Source of the DNA: an uncultured Collinsella sp.
GTDB lineage: Bacteria; Actinomycetota; Coriobacteriia; Coriobacteriales; Coriobacteriaceae
Direction of reading: 5' to 3'
NCBI GenBank assembly: GCA_900554455.1
Contig: USHT01000083.1
Span: 1-5,749, forward strand
DNA: 5,749 nt
Positions 1-5,318 of this stretch are shown here, in pieces. A program made the position numbers and the translations under genes. The stretch's first letter is position 1; every line of letters begins with the position of its first letter. The notes beneath the pieces are model-generated. The model made no database searches. It was not told the DNA's origin and worked only from the letters and a program-made list of their open reading frames with translations.

Positions 1-228
1 GCCATCGTGAAGGAGTCGTACCGATTCTACGACTTTATTGATGAGGCGGCCTGGCTAGACATGCTCAGAGACCGCAATACGAACGTCCATATCTACGACA
101 ACAAGCTCGCTCAAGATTTGATTCAGCGCATCTTGAACGTCTATATCCCCGCTTTCTGTCAGTTGAGGGACGGGCTGATGGAGCGATACGGCGAGCTTCT
201 GATGGCGCCCGACGACCAGTTTGTTTAA
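1..228 (+). CDS. HI0074-family nucleotidyltransferase substrate-binding (HEPN-fold) protein, 5'-truncated
   Basis: The visible 75 residues are the C-terminal half of a small helical protein. They match the HI0074-type nucleotidyltransferase substrate-binding family: a conserved Glu-Ala-x-Arg-like segment, then Ala-Trp-Leu-x-Met-Leu, then the hallmark Arg-Asp-Arg-Asn-Thr-Asn-Val-His-Ile-Tyr-Asp (bases 67-99), and a closing amphipathic helix ending near the TAA at 226-228. The Arg25...His30 pair (counting from the first visible codon) is the R-x4-H motif of HEPN proteins and is intact. The reading frame is open to the left edge, so the true start lies upstream; the GTG at base 7 is internal. 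The family normally has about 130-150 residues and pairs with a minimal MNT-type nucleotidyltransferase, in some cases as a toxin-antitoxin system. No such partner lies downstream, so if present it must be upstream. Whether this copy is a toxin, an antitoxin or a housekeeping protein cannot be told from this fragment. Confidence 0.85.
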   Translation, partial: AIVKESYRFYDFIDEAAWLDMLRDRNTNVHIYDNKLAQDLIQRILNVYIPAFCQLRDGLMERYGELLMAPDDQFV

Positions 229-245
229 TTCCTTAAGATTTCGCG

Positions 246-277
246 GAGGGTTGTTGCCGTTTACCGAGGGTTTGTTG
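246..277 (+). repeat. Pair of near-identical direct repeats upstream of the surface-protein gene
   Basis: GAGGGTTGTTG at 246-256 recurs as GAGGGTTTGTTG at 266-277, with a single inserted T. The two starts are 20 bases apart, close to two helical turns, so a dimeric regulator could contact both on one DNA face. The second copy overlaps the candidate -35 element at 275-280. The repeat is seen directly; an operator role is inference. Confidence 0.45.
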
Positions 278-303
278 TGTAACAACGGGCGAGCTGCAAT
301 ACT
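275..303 (+). promoter_or_regulatory. Candidate extended -10 promoter for the wall-anchored protein gene
   Basis: A weak -35 (TTGTGT, 275-280) is followed by a 17-base spacer and a -10 (AATACT, 298-303) preceded by TGC, which fits an extended -10 arrangement. Transcription would begin near base 310, giving a leader of roughly 45-50 bases before the ATG at 357. The -35 matches only three of six consensus positions, so this is a candidate only. Confidence 0.35.
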
Positions 304-345
304 TATTTTTATCTTTGCAAACTGAACTTTAACTACACCAATGCA

Positions 346-352
346 GGGAGGA
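346..352 (+). promoter_or_regulatory. Strong ribosome binding site for the wall-anchored protein
   Basis: GGGAGGA lies 4 bases before the ATG at 357 and is complementary to the 16S rRNA 3' end. It fixes this ATG as the start, which also gives a well-formed signal peptide beginning at once. Confidence 0.75.
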
Positions 353-356
353 TCTT

Positions 357-2105
357 ATGCAGCCCAAGCATTCTGCTATTGTCGCGGGCCTGACGCTGGC
401 GCTTTCGTTTGGCGCCGTTTCCGCGCCGGCACCCGCCGCTGCTGAGGAGCCCACGCCGGGCGTTGCCTCGGATGCCACCGATATCGATAAGGGCCTTTAC
501 ACCCAACAGTCCTTCTCGGGCGTGTTGAGGTCGGTTCAGGGTGTCTCGTTTGTCAACGTGACTCCCGAGATGAAGTACTTCACCAAATATGAGAGCCATG
601 GCAACTATAACCAGGGCTTTTCGTATGGTGACGGCTACAACGCGCTGGGCTATTACCAGTTCGACCGTCGTTGGTCGCTCATTCCGTTTATGAAGCAGGT
701 TTACAACTACGATTCTGCCAAGTACGGCATGCTCAAGGATGCGATTGATCGCGGCAGCGAGATTTCCAACGCGAGCAATGCCATGTACGAGAACGGCCAG
801 CTCACCGAGTTGGGCCGTATTGCGCAGGAGGCCTTCCAGGGTGCTTATAACACCGATCCTGCTGAGTTTTCGGCTCTGCAGGATGCGTATGCGTACAACT
901 CGTACTATGCGGTGACCGAGGCGTGGCTCAAGAGCGGCCTGGGTATTGATATTTCGGGCCGCGCCGATTGCGTCAAGGGCATGGTGTGGAGCATTACCAA
1001 CATGTGCGGCACTGGTGGCTGCAGGGACTTTTTCCGCTGGGCGAATCTTTCCAACGATATGTCCGACCGCGAGTTTGTGACGGCGCTCTCCAATAGTGTG
1101 GTCAACAATGTCGCCACTAAGTTTTCGAGTCAGCCCCAGTATCATGAGGGCTGGAAGAATCGTTATAAGAATGAGCTGAAGGACTGCTTGGTTTTTATCG
1201 CCGAGGATGAGGCTGCCGCTGCGACGCCCGTGCAGCCCGAGCCTACGCCGGCGCCCTCGCCGACACCTGATTCGAATGACGACTCGAGTGACGATGCCAA
1301 TGATGATAGGATGGATGCGCCCTCGACCGATGCTGACGGTGATGGCTCTGTTGGTGGCACTATCAACGACGGCTCTACCTCGAACGGCTCCAATTTGAAC
1401 GGCTCTGCTGCGGGCGATTCGCCTTCAAGCTCTGCCGGCAATACGGACAGCGACGCTTCTGGTTCGACCGGCGCTGACACCTCTAACTCATCTACCGGCT
1501 CTAACAACGGCTCCGGCTCTGACGCAACCCCTGATTCCGATGCTTCCAAGGACGACTCGAATAAAGCGCCGGACGCTCCCGTTGCTTCGCCGGACAAGAA
1601 GCTTTCTTTCTCCGAGCAGCTTGGTTCTACGCTGGGCTCTTCGCTGATGGCTGGCGTCAATGACGGCTCGACCCAGAACAAGGGCAAGTCTGATCAGGTT
1701 TCCACGGAAAAGACCGAGGCCTCAAAGGGCGACTCCAAGGACAAGGCTTCCGAGAAGACCGAATCCGATAAGGGTTCTAGCTCTGAGGAGAAGGGCGACA
1801 AGTCCGAACAGAAGAAGGACGAGAGCAAGACCGAGGGCGAAAAGAAACAGTCCGAAGACCACGAGAGCGGTGCTGACAACCAGGCCCAAGAGCAAAATGA
1901 CTCCAAGACGGTGACCACTACAACCACGACGACTACAACGACCAAGTCCTCGGGCGGCAACATGCCCAAGACGGGCGATTTGATTGTGATGGCGAGCCTT
2001 GCCAGCGCGAGCTTGGCCACACTGGGCGCTACGTCTATCGTAAGTGGTAAGCATAAGCTCGATCAGCAGAAGAAAGCTTCTGGGGAGGACGGCTCGGAGG
2101 AGTAG
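357..2105 (+). CDS. Sortase-anchored cell-surface protein with lysozyme-like (VgrG3 C-terminal-type) domain
   Basis: This 582-residue protein is exported and anchored to the cell wall. Residues 1-29 form a signal peptide: a short basic start, a hydrophobic core at 7-23 and a probable AAA cleavage site after Ala29. Residues about 65-281 form a globular domain that resembles the lysozyme-like domain at the C terminus of VgrG3-type effectors. Shared features are Lys-Tyr-Glu79-Ser with a following Gly-rich turn, Gly98-Tyr-Tyr-Gln-Phe, an Ala-Tyr-x-Ser-Tyr-Tyr-Ala-Val helix near 179-186, and a Val-Trp-Ser helix near 210-212. Glu79 is the candidate catalytic acid, so peptidoglycan hydrolysis is likely but inferred. 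Four cysteines (205, 217, 222, 277) could form disulfides outside the cell. Residues about 286-529 are a low-complexity linker. MPKTG at 536-540, a hydrophobic helix and a charged tail form the sorting signal. The gene has its own ribosome binding site and a strong terminator, so it is probably monocistronic. Roles in wall remodelling, adhesion or attack on competitors are all possible. Confidence 0.85.
   Translation: MQPKHSAIVAGLTLALSFGAVSAPAPAAAEEPTPGVASDATDIDKGLYTQQSFSGVLRSVQGVSFVNVTPEMKYFTKYESHGNYNQGFSYGDGYNALGYYQFDRRWSLIPFMKQVYNYDSAKYGMLKDAIDRGSEISNASNAMYENGQLTELGRIAQEAFQGAYNTDPAEFSALQDAYAYNSYYAVTEAWLKSGLGIDISGRADCVKGMVWSITNMCGTGGCRDFFRWANLSNDMSDREFVTALSNSVVNNVATKFSSQPQYHEGWKNRYKNELKDCLVFIAEDEAAAATPVQPEPTPAPSPTPDSNDDSSDDANDDRMDAPSTDADGDGSVGGTINDGSTSNGSNLNGSAAGDSPSSSAGNTDSDASGSTGADTSNSSTGSNNGSGSDATPDSDASKDDSNKAPDAPVASPDKKLSFSEQLGSTLGSSLMAGVNDGSTQNKGKSDQVSTEKTEASKGDSKDKASEKTESDKGSSSEEKGDKSEQKKDESKTEGEKKQSEDHESGADNQAQEQNDSKTVTTTTTTTTTTKSSGGNMPKTGDLIVMASLASASLATLGATSIVSGKHKLDQQKKASGEDGSEE
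1212..1943 (+). repeat. Low-complexity linker-coding tract (Pro/Thr, Asp/Ser/Gly, Lys/Glu/Ser, then poly-Thr)
   Basis: This tract encodes residues about 286-529 of the wall-anchored protein in successive blocks. First comes a short Pro-Thr-Ala segment, then an Asp/Ser/Asn/Gly-rich block with repeated Asn-Gly-Ser units, then a short less biased stretch (about 408-440), then a Lys/Glu/Ser/Asp-rich block, and finally ten consecutive threonines (520-529, bases 1914-1943). The Thr codons are mixed (ACC, ACT, ACA, ACG), so the run is not a simple trinucleotide expansion at DNA level. It likely forms an extended, possibly glycosylated, wall-spanning stalk. Long opposite-strand and alternative-frame reading frames here are by-products of the biased composition. 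Confidence 0.7.
1962..2105 (+). other. C-terminal cell-wall sorting signal (MPKTG, membrane helix, charged tail)
   Basis: The signal lies inside the wall-anchored protein. MPKTG (residues 536-540) replaces the usual LPxTG, followed by Asp541, a hydrophobic stretch at about 542-563, and a long charged tail beginning Gly-Lys-His-Lys. A class of sortase would be expected to cleave between Thr539 and Gly540. No sortase gene lies in the window. The Met in position one is a variant but is compatible with known sorting-signal degeneracy. Confidence 0.75.
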
Positions 2106-2137
2106 CCTCTTGGTTGCTAGATAACTAAAGAGTCGGG

Positions 2138-2175
2138 ACGGGGTCCGGTGCGAATGCATCGGGCTCCGTTTTGTT
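2138..2175 (+). terminator. Strong intrinsic terminator after the wall-anchored protein gene
   Basis: A 14-pair stem (arms 2138-2151 and 2156-2169, three of the pairs being G-U) closes a GAAT tetraloop and is followed directly by a T-rich run (TTTGTT, 2170-2175). It begins 32 bases after the stop codon. It separates the surface-protein gene from the downstream ATPase-like gene and argues against a translation start at the GTG (2176) that adjoins the hairpin. Confidence 0.85.
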
Positions 2176-2267
2176 GTGCAACGATTAGTTATGCCCCCTC
2201 ATACCTCTTGTTGCTACCGTTGCCCGATATGTTCGCGCGGCGACATCGGTACATGCGATGCGGTCAT

Positions 2268-2273
2268 TACAAT
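2268..2273 (+). promoter_or_regulatory. Candidate -10 element for the ATPase-like gene
   Basis: TACAAT matches five of six consensus -10 bases and would start transcription near 2280, about 28 bases before the preferred GTG start. No convincing -35 hexamer sits at the right spacing, so confidence is low. Confidence 0.25.
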
Positions 2274-2292
2274 TGGCATCGTGCTGCGATTT

Positions 2293-2298
2293 AGGGGG
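2293..2298 (+). promoter_or_regulatory. Ribosome binding site that decides the ATPase-like gene start
   Basis: AGGGGG precedes GTG at 2308 with a 9-base gap (a TTG at 2305 is also possible). No comparable site precedes the earlier in-frame starts at 2176 or 2191. This supports the shorter protein. Confidence 0.5.
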
Positions 2299-2307
2299 AA
2301 CGTTTTG

Positions 2308-4104
2308 GTGTCTGAACAGGCAGATAATGGTTGTGCTGCCGGCTTTGGCGTGCGTTTGATCGGCTGTGCCGACGATGCGGCTTTGCCCATTGGCATGCAC
2401 GACTATGCGGAGGCCCTTGGTTGCTACATGCTGGTTGACAAGACCATGTTTATTGCCGATGTGTTGGACTGCGACGCGTCCGTTGTGGTGTGCTGTCGAC
2501 CCGAGGGTTTTGGCAAGAGCATGAACTTGTCGATGCTCAGGGCTTTTCTGGAGCGTCCAGCGGTCGGTCGCGCTGGTCAGCGTTTGTTTGCCGATGCTCA
2601 GATTTGGGATGCAGACGGCGGGCGTTATCGGGATGAGTACGCTTGCTATCCGGTGATATCGCTGGACTTTTCTGGCGCTACGAGGCGTGGCGCCGCTATT
2701 GCCGGCGTCGTGCGCGATGCTCTTTCGGGCGAGTGCGCCCGCCTGCTGGCGCTTTTGGAGGCTCCGGATTTAGCTCGAGACAAGGTGCGTCACATCGAAC
2801 GCGTTGCGCGTGGCGCGGCGAGCGAGGATGAGGTCGCCTCGGTGCTTGGCGTGCTCATTGAGCTGCTGGAGATGGCCTGCGATGAGCAGGTTGTATTGCT
2901 CGTTGATGGGTACGACGCGGCGTGGTCTCGCCGTGCGAGCGCGAGGGACGCTTCCGACGCCGATCCTGCAGAACTACTTGACCGTGTGCTGTTTGACGCC
3001 ATTGCCACTGCGCGCGATTCGTTGCGGCTGACGTGTCTGATGGGGGAGCGTCCCAGTCCTGCCGAAGCGGCGCTTTCTTCGCGCAGTTGCTCGTATTGTC
3101 TGTCGACGCCGCTTTCGACGTGGTGTGACCGTTGGTTCGGCTTTTCGGATGCCGAGGTCCAGGCTCTGTTGAATCATGCTGGGCGCGAGGAATACCTTGA
3201 TGATGCGCGTGAATGGCTCGAGGGATATCGATTTGGTAGGGCCTATTACTCGAGTCCAGCGCGTGTGATCGGTTTTCTGGACCGAGGCTGCGCGGCGCCT
3301 GTGCGCGCCGATCTGTATGGGTATGCGGATTGTCTGAGTAGGGTAGTTGCCGGGTGGAATCTCGACCGCCTTTCGGTCTTGTTTGATTTGCTCGAGGCCC
3401 ATGGGTGCGCTGAGGTCCCGCTTTGTTTGGGCACTGCAGAGCCAGATGTCTCGCCTGACGATGGCATGTGGACAGCTCTATATCTGTCCGGTTTTCTTAC
3501 GACGGATATGACTGAGGAGCCAGAGCATGTCGATCGCCTCCGTGCTTTGCGATTGCCCAATAACGAGCTTCGCCAGGCCTTGCGTCTAGTGATTGTTGAG
3601 TGGTTTGAGTGCGCTGCGGAAGACATTCGAGACGTCGATGCGTTCCGCGACGGGCTGTGCCATGGGAACGAGGACACCGTGAGGCGGGCGCTAAGCCGCA
3701 TCTTGGGAGATGCGGGAATCGGTGCGACCGACCCAGATACACCGCTGCCATATCACCTACTCTTGCAAGGACTCTGCTTTGGATTGCCGGGCTATGCCAA
3801 TCCTGTTTCGAGGCGAAAGTGTGGCGCGGATCGCTGGGACATCCAGGTTTTTCCTACGGGCGCCGTGTTTGACATAGCCGATACGATCGGTATGCTCGAT
3901 GAACGCCCGCTGATAACGATTAACTTGATGTATGATCCCGATGTGGATGCGCTGGGCCTGGAATTGCTGGCCGTGCAGTCGCTACTCGACATAGAGCGCG
4001 ACAGCATCGACGAAATCCGTGTACCGCGCCCCGGCGTGGGTCGCATGCGCTGGGGGTTCGGTTTTGATGGGCAGCATGTGGCTACGGTGTGCCAGCGGCT
4101 TTAA
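2308..4104 (+). CDS. AAA-ATPase-like protein with degenerate PD-(D/E)XK-type C-terminal domain
   Basis: About 598 residues from the GTG at 2308; the frame stays open upstream to 2176, but that part overlaps the terminator region and has no family resemblance. The N terminus matches the AAA-ATPase_like (DUF1703-associated) family: Leu-Pro-Ile-Gly-x-x-Asp-Tyr (26-33), Val-Asp-Lys-Thr-x-Phe-Ile (43-49), then the family P-loop variant Arg64-Pro-Glu-Gly-Phe-Gly-Lys-Ser71 with Asn-Leu-Ser-Met-Leu. The Walker B strand at about 195-203 reads Val-Asp200-Gly-Tyr-Asp203, where the family usually has Asp-Glu-Tyr-Asp, so the Glu is Gly201. Near the C terminus, Tyr-His-Leu-Leu-Leu-Gln-Gly-Leu and Arg-Trp-Asp511-Ile match the PDDEXK_9 nuclease fold. 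The expected Glu-x-Lys pair instead appears as Asn539-Leu-Met541. The reading frame is intact, so this looks like a kept or recently decayed pseudoenzyme rather than a broken gene. The biological role of the family is poorly known; copies are often numerous in gut bacteria. It is transcribed convergently with the glycosyltransferase gene. Confidence 0.8.
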   Translation: MSEQADNGCAAGFGVRLIGCADDAALPIGMHDYAEALGCYMLVDKTMFIADVLDCDASVVVCCRPEGFGKSMNLSMLRAFLERPAVGRAGQRLFADAQIWDADGGRYRDEYACYPVISLDFSGATRRGAAIAGVVRDALSGECARLLALLEAPDLARDKVRHIERVARGAASEDEVASVLGVLIELLEMACDEQVVLLVDGYDAAWSRRASARDASDADPAELLDRVLFDAIATARDSLRLTCLMGERPSPAEAALSSRSCSYCLSTPLSTWCDRWFGFSDAEVQALLNHAGREEYLDDAREWLEGYRFGRAYYSSPARVIGFLDRGCAAPVRADLYGYADCLSRVVAGWNLDRLSVLFDLLEAHGCAEVPLCLGTAEPDVSPDDGMWTALYLSGFLTTDMTEEPEHVDRLRALRLPNNELRQALRLVIVEWFECAAEDIRDVDAFRDGLCHGNEDTVRRALSRILGDAGIGATDPDTPLPYHLLLQGLCFGLPGYANPVSRRKCGADRWDIQVFPTGAVFDIADTIGMLDERPLITINLMYDPDVDALGLELLAVQSLLDIERDSIDEIRVPRPGVGRMRWGFGFDGQHVATVCQRL

Positions 4105-4128
4105 GCGCCGAGGTGTTTCCAGCTTCCG

Positions 4129-5148
4129 TTACTCGGTGTCCTTCATGGGCGGCATGGGCTTCCAGTTGGGATCCTTAACGATCTTGCGGGCGTCCTTCAT
4201 GCCGCGGCGCAGCGCCGGAATGCCGGTCTTAAAGCACTTGTCAACGGCAGCCAGACGAATGAACTCCTTGCAGAAGGTCGCGGCATTGCCCAGGCGGAAC
4301 AGCATGGGGTGGTAGTCACCGTAGATCTGCATATAGCGAGCGAGGAAGCCTCGGTTGCGCATGATGTAATAGCGGTTGGTGTCGCTCGTGGAGTTGAGTT
4401 GGCGCTTACCGGCGATATCCCAGTTGGAGACGGCGCGGGCGCGCTTGAGCACCACGTCGGCGACCACGGCGGCGGGGAAGTGCTGGCTGGCTACGTAGCC
4501 GTAGCAGGCATCGTCGCCGTAGATAAAGAAGCGTGCGTCGGGCAGGCCAATCTTGTTGACCACGCGGCGCGAGAACATGCCGCCCTCAAAGCACAGCTGG
4601 TTCATGGCGCGGTAGCCCTCGGGACCCAGATCCCACTTGGCGATGGGGTTAGGGATGCCGAGCGAAAGGATGAGCTGGTACTGCCAAAAGAAAGCGCCGC
4701 CGTCAAAGTCCAGGCGCGAACCCTGGATGACATCGTAGCGGTCGGTCCACTTGGCAAGACGCTCGATGCCTTCGGGGATGACGAGCACGTCGTCGTCCAT
4801 CACCCAGAACCACTGGGCGCCCAGGTCGTAAGCGCATTTAGTGCCAGCGGAGAAGCCGCCTGCACCGCCGCCGTTTTCGAGCTGCGGGGCGTAGATGACA
4901 CGGTCGGTGCCGCCCTGCGCGTCGGGCTGCTCGGTGTCGATGCCCCACAGGTTGGCCAGGCGCTCGTTGAATGCGGTGCACATGGCCTCGGTCTCGCGCG
5001 AATTCTCGTTATCGACAATCACGATGCGCCAGGGCGTTGCCGTGAGCTCGGTCATAGAGTCGAACAAGTTGGCCAGGAGTTCCTGGCGCTTGTACGTAAC
5101 GACGACGATGGCGAGCTTATCGATGGGAGCGGGAAGGGTTGAAGGCAT
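4129..5148 (-). CDS. GT2 family glycosyltransferase (galactofuranosyl/rhamnosyltransferase-like)
   Basis: This 339-residue GT-A fold enzyme probably transfers a sugar from a nucleotide-sugar donor to a surface glycan at the inner membrane face. The N-terminal strand Ala-Ile-Val-Val-Val-Thr-Tyr (13-19) and Ile-Val-Ile-Val-Asp-Asn (42-47) form the nucleotide-binding core. Asn92-Gly-Gly-Gly-Ala-Gly-Gly-Phe resembles GlfT and COG1216 enzymes. Asp118-Asp-Asp120 is the metal-binding DxD. Gly-Gly-Met-Phe (189-192) and Phe-Ile-Tyr-Gly-Asp212-Asp213 match the acceptor and catalytic-base region, followed by Tyr-Tyr-Ile-Met-Arg-Asn-Arg. The start is the ATG at 5148, where homology begins; an in-frame extension to 5283 runs through untranslated-looking sequence. 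A purine-rich AAAGGA lies about 11 bases upstream. Where many relatives carry a His after the Asp-Asp motif, Lys235-Arg236 appears. No membrane segment is evident. Donor and acceptor cannot be told from sequence. The neighbouring acyltransferase-like gene suggests a polysaccharide locus. Confidence 0.88.
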   Translation of the reverse strand: MPSTLPAPIDKLAIVVVTYKRQELLANLFDSMTELTATPWRIVIVDNENSRETEAMCTAFNERLANLWGIDTEQPDAQGGTDRVIYAPQLENGGGAGGFSAGTKCAYDLGAQWFWVMDDDVLVIPEGIERLAKWTDRYDVIQGSRLDFDGGAFFWQYQLILSLGIPNPIAKWDLGPEGYRAMNQLCFEGGMFSRRVVNKIGLPDARFFIYGDDACYGYVASQHFPAAVVADVVLKRARAVSNWDIAGKRQLNSTSDTNRYYIMRNRGFLARYMQIYGDYHPMLFRLGNAATFCKEFIRLAAVDKCFKTGIPALRRGMKDARKIVKDPNWKPMPPMKDTE

Positions 5149-5223
5149 GGGGCAATATATCCTTTCACGCGCGGCGGGCGAGCGCTGCGCGGAAGCTGTC
5201 GAATACGTCCTTGGGACTGTCCT

Positions 5224-5254
5224 ATTGTAAAGGCTCACCGCACCTTGTCGGCAA
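5224..5254 (-). promoter_or_regulatory. Candidate promoter for the glycosyltransferase gene
   Basis: On the minus strand TTGCCG (5249-5254) and TACAAT (5224-5229) are separated by 19 bases. The -10 matches five of six consensus bases; the -35 matches four, and the spacer is longer than ideal. The leader would be about 70 bases. It supports starting translation at 5148 rather than at 5283, which would lie upstream of this promoter. Confidence 0.35.
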
Positions 5255-5260
5255 GCTTTG

Positions 5261-5280
5261 AATAAAACGCAGGAACCTGC
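5261..5280 (-). terminator. Weak candidate terminator after the acyltransferase-like gene
   Basis: Read on the minus strand, GCAGG and CCTGC (5276-5280 and 5269-5273) flank a two-base centre, leaving a practical four-pair stem with a GTTC loop, followed by GTTTTATT. The stem is short, so termination would be partial. It lies about 40 bases after the stop and before the candidate glycosyltransferase promoter. Confidence 0.35.
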
Positions 5281-5318
5281 CACGGGTATAGCGGCTTTGG
5301 CGTCTGACGGCAGCGTGT

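Noticed and set aside
274..286. Short hairpin GTTGT-GTA-ACAAC after the HEPN gene as a terminator
   Set aside because: The stem has only five AT-rich pairs and no following T-run.
333..1145. Minus-strand frame of 270 codons opposite the lysozyme-like domain
   Set aside because: The plus-strand protein has a signal peptide, family motifs and a ribosome binding site; the opposite frame shows none and arises from GC-rich third positions.
1914..1943. Poly-Thr tract as a phase-variable microsatellite
   Set aside because: The codons are mixed, so there is no perfect repeat unit long enough for slippage.
1163..2159. Several long minus-strand and alternative-frame reading frames opposite the surface-protein linker
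   Set aside because: They have Ser/Glu/Val- or Arg/Pro-rich compositions that mirror the low-complexity linker on the other strand, with no ribosome binding site or family resemblance.
4093..4108. CGGC/GCCG inverted repeat across the ATPase-like stop codon as a bidirectional terminator
   Set aside because: Only four pairs and no T-tract on either strand.
4309..5142. Plus-strand frame of 277 codons opposite the glycosyltransferase
   Set aside because: It is rich in Val/Ala/Gly/His as expected from antisense of a GC-rich gene, and the minus strand carries a full set of GT2 motifs.
5149..5283. N-terminal extension of the glycosyltransferase by 45 residues
   Set aside because: The extension lacks family similarity, overlaps the candidate terminator and promoter, and the GT2 core begins shortly after the ATG at 5148.
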